DNA from: Acidobacteriota bacterium
GTDB lineage: Bacteria; Acidobacteriota; CAIWXX01
Direction: 5' to 3'
Assembly: GCA_016191015.1 (NCBI GenBank)
Contig: JACPPM010000238.1
Coordinates: 1-63,723, forward strand
DNA length: 63,723 nucleotides
This document shows, piece by piece, positions 44,829 to 52,351 of the stretch. The notes below the pieces were generated by a model. The model saw only the letters and a program-made list of their open reading frames with translations, had not been told where the DNA came from and did not search any database. How positions within the stretch are numbered: the stretch's first letter is position 1; each line of letters starts with the position of its first letter. A program made the position numbers and the translations under genes.

Positions 44829-46796
44829 TCACTGACGCCGGGCGGGATCGTTCGCGATTTCCTGGCGGACGAGGTTCTCGGCGCCGCCGAGCGCCACGAG
44901 GCGCTGCATAGCCGGCAAGAGCGGCGGGATCCGCCATGTGCGATCGGCGACTCGGATGGTGGCTTCGGCGAAATCGATGATCGCGTCGAGGCCGGTCACG
45001 ATGGTCTTCTCGGTTATTGCGCGGTCGGCAAAGCGGCGGGCGATCTCATCGGCGAATTCGGGGCAGTCCAGACAGATGTAACCGTTGTTGAACGCGTTGC
45101 GCGAGTACGTCTGGCTAAAGCTGGCTGCAATGATCAGCCGGACGCCGCGGAACTTGAGCGCCGTTGCGGCCTGCTCCCGCGAAGATCCCGTTCCAAAGTT
45201 CCGCCCGCCGACGAGGATGTCTCCCGCCTGCACCTTCTGCTGGAATTCCGGATCGTAGTTCAGCATGGCGACGCGAGCCATCTCGTCCGGCGTCAACTTG
45301 TCCTTGTACGTGTAGTCCTTGCCGTAAATGCCGTCGGTGTTGAGGTTGTCCTTCGGGACGAAAAGGATTCGCCCACGGATCGCCGTCGGGAACCCGTCGA
45401 CAACGGAAACCGAAGCCTTCCCGCCCGCCGCGACCGGCCGCTTCCTCACCTCGATCGTGCCCCGCGGATGCCGGTTCCCGAACGGGCGAGGGCCGCAGAT
45501 TCGCCCAGCCAGAGCCGAAGCCGCCACCACGGCCGGGCTGGCCAGGTAGACGTCGGCCTTGGAAGATCCCATCCGTCCTTTGAAGTTGCGGTTGGTCGCG
45601 GAGATGCCGACCTCACCATCCTCGAGCAGCCCTTCTCCCAGGCCGATGCACGCGCCGCAGCCGGGAGGCAGTGCAGTGGCTCCCGCCTCGAGCAGCACGG
45701 CCCAGTAACCGCACCGCCGGGCCTCGACCTCGATCTCCGCGCTCGCGGCCGCGATGTACAGCCTCACGCCCGCCGCGATCTTCTTTCCGGCCATGACCGA
45801 CGCGGCTTCAGCGAAATCACCGAGCCGGCCGTTGACACAGCTCAGCAGATAGGCCCTCTGGATCCGGATGTCGCGGCTCTCGATGTCGGCCAGCCGCGTG
45901 ATGGTCTTTACCTCGTTCGGTCCGGCAACATGCGGCGTGAGCGACGAAAGATCGAACGTAATCGCCTTCGAGTAGTGCGCTCCGGGATCCGCGCGCGGGG
46001 GGTCGCTTTCGATGGCGGCGATACTCGCTTCGGTGAGTCGGCTCGTTCCCTGAGCCTCCAAGATGCGCGCCCGCTGCCTCAAATACGCCGCCGTCACAGC
46101 GTCGAACGGGAAGCAGCCCGCGAGCGCCCCCCACTCGGTCGTCATATTGGAAATCGTCATTCTCTGTTCCATGGCGAGACTCGCGACCCCCTCGCCATCG
46201 AACTCGATCGCGCAGTTCAGGACGTCGTCGTTCGCGAAGTGGCCGCAGAGAGCAATGATCAGGTCCTTGCCGGTCACCGCCTGCGGGAGGCGGCCGGAAA
46301 GCTGCACCTTTACGATCTCCGGCACCTGCCACCACGTCTTACCTGTCGCCCAGATAGCCGCCGCATCGGTCCGCACGACGGGGGTGCCGACGGCGCCAAC
46401 CGCCCCATAGAGGTTCGAATGGGAGTCCGATGCGACGACAAAGGAGCCGGGACGGACAAACCCCTGCTCAACCATGATCTGGTGCCCGATCCCGCTTCCA
46501 GCGGGGAAGAACGCAATCCCGTGCTGTCGCGCGAACTCCTCAATCTTGCGGTACTTCTCGAGGTTCTCGTCGCTTCGATTCTGCACATCATGGTCGAGGC
46601 AGATGACGGGTTGATCGGGGTTTCGGATGGACGTGGCTCCGATCGACCTGAATTTGGGAATGACGGCGCCCGTGTTGTCATGCGTCATGACGTGCTCCGG
46701 GCGGATGGCCACGAAGTCGAGTGCGTGGACCTCGAATCCCTCCGGTAGATCGACCGCGTACCTCTGCGTGACCTTCTCGACGAGCGTTTGCGCCAC
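44829..46796 (-). CDS. Fused homoaconitase of the LYS4 type (aconitase family)
   Basis: About 655 aa in one chain: aconitase domains 1-3 (DHDVQNRSDENLEKYRKIE, AGSGIGHQIMVEQGF, VASDSHSNLYGAVGAVGTPVVRTDAAAIWATGKTWWQVP) plus a C-terminal swivel (DILVGGRNFGTGSSREQAATALKFRGV). Cluster cysteines lie in LLSCVNGR (Val replaces the usual Thr) and PPGCGACIG. The sequence closely parallels yeast homoaconitase LYS4, as recalled, so it likely converts homocitrate to homoisocitrate in lysine biosynthesis; isopropylmalate or plain aconitase activity is the alternative. GGGAGG touches the ATG at 46802, so GTG 46796, six nt further on, is the better start. Confidence 0.82.
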   Translation of the reverse strand: MAQTLVEKVTQRYAVDLPEGFEVHALDFVAIRPEHVMTHDNTGAVIPKFRSIGATSIRNPDQPVICLDHDVQNRSDENLEKYRKIEEFARQHGIAFFPAGSGIGHQIMVEQGFVRPGSFVVASDSHSNLYGAVGAVGTPVVRTDAAAIWATGKTWWQVPEIVKVQLSGRLPQAVTGKDLIIALCGHFANDDVLNCAIEFDGEGVASLAMEQRMTISNMTTEWGALAGCFPFDAVTAAYLRQRARILEAQGTSRLTEASIAAIESDPPRADPGAHYSKAITFDLSSLTPHVAGPNEVKTITRLADIESRDIRIQRAYLLSCVNGRLGDFAEAASVMAGKKIAAGVRLYIAAASAEIEVEARRCGYWAVLLEAGATALPPGCGACIGLGEGLLEDGEVGISATNRNFKGRMGSSKADVYLASPAVVAASALAGRICGPRPFGNRHPRGTIEVRKRPVAAGGKASVSVVDGFPTAIRGRILFVPKDNLNTDGIYGKDYTYKDKLTPDEMARVAMLNYDPEFQQKVQAGDILVGGRNFGTGSSREQAATALKFRGVRLIIAASFSQTYSRNAFNNGYICLDCPEFADEIARRFADRAITEKTIVTGLDAIIDFAEATIRVADRTWRIPPLLPAMQRLVALGGAENLVRQEIANDPARRQ

Positions 46797-46894
46797 CAGC
46801 ATCCTCCCAGTCCAAAGCGAGGTTACATCATACCAGAGGAGGGCCCGCCGATGGCCGGCGGCTCGGTTCTGACGCAGCTCGGTTCGCCGCGTTT

Positions 46895-46924
46895 TTGACA
46901 TCCCCGAACGGAATATGCGATAAT
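46895..46924 (+). promoter_or_regulatory. korD: Strong promoter TTGACA-18-GATAAT of the kor operon
   Basis: A perfect TTGACA (46895-46900) and GATAAT (46919-46924) are 18 nt apart. Transcription would start near 46931, leaving a leader of about 120 nt before the ATG at 47052. The region is shared with the divergent homoaconitase gene. Confidence 0.7.
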
Positions 46925-46940
46925 ACCCTCTTGTTTAGCC

Positions 46941-47024
46941 GACGGGGGTCGCAGCAAAGGTGGATGAGGCGCACAGCGCGATAAGCCGGGTGTGCCGTCA
47001 TCCAGGGGATGTAGGGCGCCCGTC
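46941..47024 (+). ncRNA. Structured 5' leader of the kor operon, candidate cis-regulatory RNA
   Basis: A closing helix GACGGG (46941-46946) with CCCGTC (47019-47024) encloses a long hairpin. GGATGA-GGCGCACA (46962-46975) pairs with TGTGCC-G-TCATCC (46991-47003) with one or two bulged G. CATCC/GGATG (46999-47011) can form a competing small hairpin. The ribosome site GGAGG lies 17 nt after the closing helix. I do not recognise a known riboswitch class. Confidence 0.4.
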
Positions 47025-47051
47025 CAATCCTGACTCGATGGAGGTTCTTAC

Positions 47052-47342
47052 ATGAGCGACGACGCTCCGTCCAAGAAAGCCAAAGGTACGGTTTTCGTGC
47101 GGAAGGAGATTTGCAAGGGGTGCTCCTATTGCATTGATTTTTGTCCGCCCCATTGCCTGGCCTTTTCCGATGACTACAACGCGAAGGGCTACCACTACCC
47201 GGTGCTCTCGCCCGCCGAGGATTGTACGGGCTGCGATCTGTGCGGCCTGTACTGCCCCGATTTCGCGATTTTCGGAGTCAAGTACGAGGACATCGAAAAA
47301 TTGCGACAGGATGCTGCCACGCCGGTACGTGTATCGGCATAG
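47052..47342 (+). CDS. korD: 2-oxoacid:ferredoxin oxidoreductase, ferredoxin (delta) subunit
   Basis: The 96-aa protein has two 4Fe-4S motifs: CKGCSYCIDFCPPHC and CTGCDLCGLYCPD. A GGAGG site lies before the ATG. It is the first gene of a four-gene unit (delta, alpha, beta, gamma). It carries electrons from the TPP subunit to free ferredoxin. This gene order is usual for 2-oxoglutarate (Kor) type enzymes of anaerobic or reverse-TCA-capable bacteria. Confidence 0.9.
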   Translation: MSDDAPSKKAKGTVFVRKEICKGCSYCIDFCPPHCLAFSDDYNAKGYHYPVLSPAEDCTGCDLCGLYCPDFAIFGVKYEDIEKLRQDAATPVRVSA

Positions 47343-47380
47343 CGGCGCCTGTAATCATAATTCATCCTACGGAGGAAGCT

Positions 47381-48538
47381 TTGAAAGCGGATCCGAGTGG
47401 CGTATTGGTGGGCACGCATTTCATCGACGGCGATCACGCCGCCTGTGAAGGTGCTCTGGCGGCCGGCTGCCGATTTGTAGCCGGCTATCCGATCACGCCG
47501 TCGACGGAGGTGGTCGAGCGGTTTGCGGCTCGCATTCCCCTGGTCGGCGGTGTGTTCATTCAGCTGGAAGACGAAATCGCGTCGTCGATTGCGATCCAGG
47601 GGGCGGTCTGGGGCGGCAAGAAGGTCATGACAGTCACCTCCGGCCCGGGACTCTCGCTCATGATGGAACATATCGGGCTGGCGGCGATCACCGAATGTCC
47701 GTGCGTCTTCGTCGACGTGCAGCGGGGCGGGCCCTCGACGGGTCTGCCGACTCTGCCGGCGCAGGCCGACATGATGCAGGTGAAGTGGGGCTCGCATGGC
47801 GACTACGAGCCCATCGCGTTGTCGCCGAATTCTCCGCAGGAGTGCTTCGACCTGATGATCAAAGCATTCAACCTCGCCGAGATGTACCGAGTGCCGGTCT
47901 TCTTCATGATGGATGAGGTCGTCGGGCACATGACCGAAAGGGTCGTGATTCCGCCGGCGGACCAGATTGAGGTGGTCGAGAGACGGTGGACGGCGAAGAA
48001 GCCTGCGGAGTACCGGCCTTACGAGACGAACGGCAACATGGTGCCGGACATGGTGAAGGCCGGAGACGGGTATCGCATCCACATCACCGGACTGACGCAC
48101 GACGAACGTGGCTACCCGTCGATGACGCCGGCGACGCAGGATAAGCTCGTCCGCCGGCTTCTCAACAAGATCCGCCTGAACGCCGACAAGCTGCTCGACG
48201 TCCGCGAGGAGCACACCGAAGATGCTGATGTGACGGTGATATCGTTCGGCATCACGTCGCGCGTTGCGACCGCTGCCGTCGACGATGCGCGCGCGCAAGG
48301 TCTGAAAGTTGGCCACGCGCGGCTTGTGATCACGTGGCCGTTTCCGGCCGCGCGAATAGCGGCCCTCGCCGAGCGCACGAAGGTGTTCCTGGTCCCGGAG
48401 CTCAATATGGGACAGATGGTGCAGGAGGTCGAGCGCGCTGTGGCTGGCAGAGCAAAGGTCGTGTCGATCCCACACGCGGGTGGGACGGTGCACGAGCCCG
48501 AAACGATACTGGCGAAGATCATGGAGGCGGCGAGATGA
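47381..48538 (+). CDS. korA: 2-oxoacid:ferredoxin oxidoreductase alpha subunit
   Basis: The start is TTG 47381 (MKADPSGVLVGTHFIDGD), fixed by GGAGGA four nt upstream; the upstream part of the track ORF overlaps korD out of frame. The protein is 385 aa: pyrimidine-binding domain (ACEGALAAGCRFVAGYPITPSTEV, QLEDEIASSIAIQGAVWGGKKVMTVTSGPGLSLM), then domain II/III (VPELNMGQMVQEVE). Together with KorB it decarboxylates a 2-oxoacid to acyl-CoA. The stop overlaps korB by 4 nt (ATGA). Confidence 0.93.
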   Translation: MKADPSGVLVGTHFIDGDHAACEGALAAGCRFVAGYPITPSTEVVERFAARIPLVGGVFIQLEDEIASSIAIQGAVWGGKKVMTVTSGPGLSLMMEHIGLAAITECPCVFVDVQRGGPSTGLPTLPAQADMMQVKWGSHGDYEPIALSPNSPQECFDLMIKAFNLAEMYRVPVFFMMDEVVGHMTERVVIPPADQIEVVERRWTAKKPAEYRPYETNGNMVPDMVKAGDGYRIHITGLTHDERGYPSMTPATQDKLVRRLLNKIRLNADKLLDVREEHTEDADVTVISFGITSRVATAAVDDARAQGLKVGHARLVITWPFPAARIAALAERTKVFLVPELNMGQMVQEVERAVAGRAKVVSIPHAGGTVHEPETILAKIMEAAR

Positions 48539-49425
48539 GCACTGAACAAGCCGTTCTGGACGGCCTCGAAATAGACAATCCGGTGATGCCGTATCTGCGG
48601 AAGGACCGGATTCCGCACATCTGGTGCCCGGGCTGCGGCATCGGGACGACGGTCAACTGTTTCGCGCGCGCGCTCGGCGAAAGCGGGCTCGATCTCGACA
48701 AGGTAGCGGTGGTTTCAGGCATCGGGTGCACGGGGCGTGTCGCAGGCTACATGAACCTCGACTCATTCCACACGACCCACGGTCGCCCGATCCCGTTCGC
48801 CACGGGCTTGAAGCTTGCCAACCCCGAGCTGAAAGTCGTTGTGTATTCGGGGGATGGCGATCTATTTGCCATCGGCGGAAACCACTTTTTCCACGCCGCT
48901 CGGCGCAACATGGACCTGATGGTTGTCTGCATCAATAACCACACCTACGGCATGACCGGCGGGCAGCTCGCTCCGACGACCCCGATGGGGGCCACGCAGA
49001 CGACGATGCCGTATGGGAACTTCGAGCAGCCGTTCAACCTGCCTTTCATTGCCGACGCATGCGGGGCTGTGTACGTGGCGAGATGGACCGTCTACCACGT
49101 GAAGCAGATCACGCGCGCGATGAAAGAGGGGCTCTCCAAGCGCGGGTTCGCTTTCATCGAGATCATCTCGCCCTGCCCTACCCTTTACTCACGTCGCAAT
49201 CGCCTCGGCGACGGCGTCGACATGGTGAAGTACTACAAGGAAAAGAGCGTGATCAAGAACGGGGCGAACACGAAGGAAGTCGATCTCTCGTTCCAGGGCG
49301 AAATCACAGTCGGCAAGTTCGTGGATCGTGAGCGCACGACGTGGCTGGACGGGATGAACGATCATTTCTCGAAGGTCTTTGGGAGCAAGTTCAAGAAATA
49401 CGGAGTCCATCATGTCGAAGATTGA
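48535..49425 (+). CDS. korB: 2-oxoacid:ferredoxin oxidoreductase beta (TPP) subunit
   Basis: From ATG 48535 the protein is 296 aa. It has CPGCGIGTTVNCF near the start and the TPP/Mg motif GDGDLFAIGGNHFFHAARRN...NNHTYGMTGGQ. HTTHGRPIPFATGLKLA resembles KorB, so 2-oxoglutarate is the likeliest substrate; pyruvate is less likely. Start overlaps korA; end overlaps korC by 14 nt, indicating translational coupling. Confidence 0.93.
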   Translation: MSTEQAVLDGLEIDNPVMPYLRKDRIPHIWCPGCGIGTTVNCFARALGESGLDLDKVAVVSGIGCTGRVAGYMNLDSFHTTHGRPIPFATGLKLANPELKVVVYSGDGDLFAIGGNHFFHAARRNMDLMVVCINNHTYGMTGGQLAPTTPMGATQTTMPYGNFEQPFNLPFIADACGAVYVARWTVYHVKQITRAMKEGLSKRGFAFIEIISPCPTLYSRRNRLGDGVDMVKYYKEKSVIKNGANTKEVDLSFQGEITVGKFVDRERTTWLDGMNDHFSKVFGSKFKKYGVHHVED

Positions 49426-50011
49426 TATTCGCGTCGGCGGTCTGGGCGGGCAGGGTGTCATCCTGTGCGCCAGCATCATTGGGAAGGCGGCTGCGATTCA
49501 CGACAACAAGCACGCCACGCTGATCCAGTCGTTCGGGCCCGAGGCGCGGGGGAGCGCCTGTAGCGCGCAGGTCATGATCGACGATCATCCGATCGGCTAC
49601 CCGTACGTGAAAAGCCTGGACGTTCTGGTTGTCATGTCGCGAGACGCCTACAAGCAGTTCGTCACCCAGCTCAAGCCGGGTGGCATCCTGCTCTACGAAG
49701 AAGAGCTCGTCACGCCCGGCGCGATGCCTCCGGGTGTCAGTGCCTACGCCATACCGGCCACACGGTTCGCCGAGCAGCTCGGCCGGCGCCTCGTGCTCAA
49801 CATCGTCATGGTCGGGTTCTTCGCAGGCGTCACGGGCCTCCTCTCTGAGCAGGCCGTGGAGAAGGCCGTCCTCAGCTCGGTGCCGAAAGGGACGGAGGAC
49901 CTGAACTTGCGAGCCTACCGCAAGGGGTTTGAGTACGGGCGGGAGCAGGTTGAGTCCCGCAGGCTGGAGTCGGCCGCAAACGGGCAGACGCAGCAGAGCT
50001 TCGCGATCTGA
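49412..50011 (+). CDS. korC: 2-oxoacid:ferredoxin oxidoreductase gamma subunit
   Basis: From ATG 49412 (MSKIDIRVGGLGGQGVILCASIIGKAA) the protein is 199 aa, with the conserved GGLGGQG and SFGPEARGSACSAQVMI motifs of the gamma subunit. It completes the KorDABC complex. GGAG lies just upstream within korB. Confidence 0.92.
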   Translation: MSKIDIRVGGLGGQGVILCASIIGKAAAIHDNKHATLIQSFGPEARGSACSAQVMIDDHPIGYPYVKSLDVLVVMSRDAYKQFVTQLKPGGILLYEEELVTPGAMPPGVSAYAIPATRFAEQLGRRLVLNIVMVGFFAGVTGLLSEQAVEKAVLSSVPKGTEDLNLRAYRKGFEYGREQVESRRLESAANGQTQQSFAI

Positions 50012-50027
50012 ACGGAGGTCAGCGCCT

Positions 50028-50627
50028 ATGAACCTGGAAGAATATCCGATCACGCTCACGCTCAAGGACGGATTGCACGTCACGATCAGGCCGATGACCG
50101 CCTCCGACGGGCCGGCATTGCTGGAGTTTTTCCGCAGCCTGCCTGAGGAGGACCGGCAGTTCCTCCGCGAGGACGTCACGCAGCAGGAGGTCGTCGCCAG
50201 GTTCGTCGCGAACTTGGACTACGATACCGTGCTGCCGCTTCTCGCCATCAACGAAGGCAAGATTGTCGGGGATGCGACGCTGCACCGGACACACCGGGGA
50301 TGGTCGTCTCACGTGGGAGAAATCCGCGTCGTTGTCGCGCGAGCCTTCCAGCGCAACGGTCTCGGCACGACCCTCGCCAAGTACCTCGTCCGCCATGCCA
50401 TCTCCGTCGGGCTCGACAAGATGGTCGGCGAAGTCATCGACAACCAGGTCGGCGCGCGGCGTGCCTTCGAGCGGCTCGGGTTCCATCCCGAAGCCGTGCT
50501 GAAGGGGCATGTCAAGGACATCCACGGCATGAAGCGCGACCTGGTCATCCTGGCCAACGACGTCAGCCATATCTGGGAGAAGATGGAAGCGATGGTCGCG
50601 GACTTCTCGCCGACGTTCGGCGGGTAG
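50028..50627 (+). CDS. GNAT-family acetyltransferase
   Basis: The start is ATG 50028 (MNLEEYPITLTLKDG), after GGAGGT. The 199-aa protein shows the GNAT acetyl-CoA site RAFQRNGLGTTLAKYLV and a typical fold (VTIRPMTASDGPALLEFFRSLPEEDR, ARRAFERLGFHPEAVLKGHV). It is 17 nt after korC and probably in the operon; a protein or metabolite acetylation role is unknown. Its 3' two-thirds is duplicated almost unchanged at 59031-59423, on the far side of the accessory island. Confidence 0.9.
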   Translation: MNLEEYPITLTLKDGLHVTIRPMTASDGPALLEFFRSLPEEDRQFLREDVTQQEVVARFVANLDYDTVLPLLAINEGKIVGDATLHRTHRGWSSHVGEIRVVVARAFQRNGLGTTLAKYLVRHAISVGLDKMVGEVIDNQVGARRAFERLGFHPEAVLKGHVKDIHGMKRDLVILANDVSHIWEKMEAMVADFSPTFGG

Positions 50628-50691
50628 CCCGGGCAACGCAGCCTGCGGAATTCCAATAGCCCGACCTTCGGTATCGCTCGGCTGGGCGTGT

Positions 50692-51080
50692 GATGCCGGG
50701 TCGAGCTGAAGTCACGCGAGGTCGATCTCTTCTCGATAGAGGCGCCATCTCTCAGCACATTCGCGTGCGTCGATGCTCGCGCAAGGAGCCCATTCTCGAG
50801 CTCGTCGGGCTAGATGAGCTTGTATGGAATGACCACAAACGACCACTTCTGAGGCGGAAAGTCCTTCGAGTTGCGCGTGACGAGACGGAGGCCGTTCATC
50901 TGAGCAAGGGCAGCCTGGAAGGCGTCGGGCAGCCTCCAACGAGTCTCGCGACGTAGACGGGCGGCGAGGTCAGCGACCGTCTTGTCGATCACGCGCGCCG
51001 TCTCCGCCATCGTGTCTGTCCCATGAGTAATCACGATCCGCTCCTCGTCCGCCTGCCGGCAGTTCTCCAGGATGGGCAGT
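50692..51080 (-). pseudogene. Scar stitched from ATPase, vapC and asparaginase fragments
   Basis: Three pieces follow one another on the minus strand. Bases 51080-50990 match the asparaginase gene (59925-59835; ITHGTDTMAET). Bases 50989-50810 match the 3' half of vapC (56240-56062) almost exactly. Bases 50803-50692 match the 3' end of the big ATPase gene (52438-52322). The first junction makes a 74-aa in-frame ORF (MITHGTDTMAETARVIDKTVADL...) lacking the PIN catalytic N-terminus. The junctions have short microhomologies (gatc, gggcta). It is a deletion remnant of a second, related copy of the island. Confidence 0.75.
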
Positions 51081-51110
51081 TACTAGCATTCAAGCTGTCC
51101 AACGCAGAAG

Positions 51111-51935
51111 TCATGATGGGAGGGTGCGGCGGCGCAGTTTCTTGAGAGGTTCATAGCCCTGAGCAATTCGCATGCGGTTGATTGCTTCAGCGGTAGCTTC
51201 GTAGTGTTCGACTTCAGACTGCGGTGCCTTGTTCCACATGTCCTGCAGGCAATGCCAGGCCCTTGCCCCTCTTGTGGTTGGCAGATGCCAGTAGTCAACT
51301 TCGTTCATAACACCAGCCTTGTTTGCCCGTTCCTTTTCAGAGCATTCGAGATGACGAATCGCAGGAGATTTCCCATCTGGAGAAACGGGGTTGTGGCTGG
51401 GATCATTTAGTAAGGAGACCACCGACGGATGTAACAAGATTCGAAGTCCTTTAATCCCGCACGTTTCGGCGGCATGAGCGCGCACGACAGCGGTCCCCAG
51501 AAATTCGGTAGCGTGATTCCCGCCATCAAGGCTGACCTCAGAGCTAAATCTGAGTGCAGCAAACGATCCATATGCGATCCCCATTCGTATTGGGATCTGT
51601 TGCGTAAGCATGGAATGCATTAAATCCACGCCGATGTTAGCTGCATCAGAGAACTGCGTCGTGGCAATAAAAGCGGAATCAGAGAAGGTGATGGCTGTCA
51701 GCGGGTGCCGCGTGCTCGCCAAATTGAGCCCCATCTTCAAGGAGTAATGGAAGCCTGAAAAGGTCTGGGACAATTGGTTTCGGGAAGCCGCCATGAACTT
51801 GTCGATCGACTCCAGCGTGAACGAAGGAAGCCTTTCAGGCGCCTTAAGATACTCCAGGTCAATCGGATTGGACTCTGTTAGAGCTTTGAACCCTAGTATA
51901 TCGACGAACAAAACGACCTCATTTTCCGACCTCAT
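51111..51935 (-). CDS. Class III-type nucleotide cyclase-like protein, Pycsar-like
   Basis: The 274-aa protein begins at ATG 51935, overlapping the HTH gene stop by 4 nt. It has the class III cyclase layout: first metal Asp in VVLFVDILGFKAL, second in TAITFSDSAFIAT, and IRMGIAYGSFAALRF, with a C-terminal GTAVVRAHAAET helix. Short stand-alone cyclases with FVDILGF and FSDS motifs are found in phage-defence loci such as Pycsar, where they make cUMP or cCMP. Which nucleotide this one would use is unknown. No membrane or sensor domain is attached. The C-terminal ~70 residues are unrecognised. It is the last gene of the island operon. Confidence 0.7.
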   Translation of the reverse strand: MRSENEVVLFVDILGFKALTESNPIDLEYLKAPERLPSFTLESIDKFMAASRNQLSQTFSGFHYSLKMGLNLASTRHPLTAITFSDSAFIATTQFSDAANIGVDLMHSMLTQQIPIRMGIAYGSFAALRFSSEVSLDGGNHATEFLGTAVVRAHAAETCGIKGLRILLHPSVVSLLNDPSHNPVSPDGKSPAIRHLECSEKERANKAGVMNEVDYWHLPTTRGARAWHCLQDMWNKAPQSEVEHYEATAEAINRMRIAQGYEPLKKLRRRTLPS

Positions 51936-52351
51936 CGCATCCCCATCAAGGGCTCGGGACCGCGTCTTGACATCTCATTTGGTCGAGAGGCTTGTGTGGG
52001 ATCGCCGAGGTCTGCGGGCAAACGGCGGAGTTCGAGGCCCAGGGCTCGGTCATGTAATGCGTCCGACTCAATGATATTGCACGCCATGGTAACCGCCGAT
52101 GGACTTCGTCCGAGCAGCCTGGCAATCTCCACTGATCTCAGACCCGAATACAAACGCATCGCATAGCGAAGCGGCCGGGCTTGCCTGCGCTCGGGCATTC
52201 CCGGGAAACTCTTCTCCACTGCTACCTGTACTTCTGCAAGGTTTGTCCGTCTCATGCGATCCATAGGGACCGACGTCTCGTCAACTCGAGATGAAAAGTC
52301 AGGACGCGGTCCGCAGCTCACGCGATGCCGAGTCCTGCGGAGGTCACTCAA
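51932..52351 (-). CDS. HTH protein (DnaA domain IV-like)
   Basis: The ORF is open from TTG 52351, which overlaps the ATPase stop by 8 nt (a GAAGAGA lies upstream). An ATG at 52264 is the alternative, giving 110 aa. A helix-turn-helix is visible in RYAMRLYSGLRSVEIARLLGRSPSAVTMACNIIE, similar to the DNA-binding end of DnaA and to regulators that use the same fold. The flanking regions are unrecognised. The tight overlaps with the ATPase gene (upstream) and the cyclase (downstream) suggest a regulator or DNA-sensing component of the same system. Confidence 0.65.
   Translation of the reverse strand: MSDLRRTRHRVSCGPRPDFSSRVDETSVPMDRMRRTNLAEVQVAVEKSFPGMPERRQARPLRYAMRLYSGLRSVEIARLLGRSPSAVTMACNIIESDALHDRALGLELRRLPADLGDPTQASRPNEMSRRGPEPLMGMR

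Noticed and set aside
46941-47024. kor leader as a tRNA or known riboswitch
   Set aside because: No cloverleaf or conserved T-loop sequence is present, and I could not match it to a known class, so it is listed only as a candidate structured leader.
50712-50956. Plus-strand ORFs 50690-50956 and 52325-52594 sharing an N-terminus as a gene family
   Set aside because: Their similarity comes from the duplicated ATPase 3' end read in the antisense frame.
51932-52351. HTH gene as a transposase remnant marking a mobile element
   Set aside because: Only a DnaA-like HTH is seen; there is no catalytic transposase or integrase sequence and no terminal inverted repeats around it.
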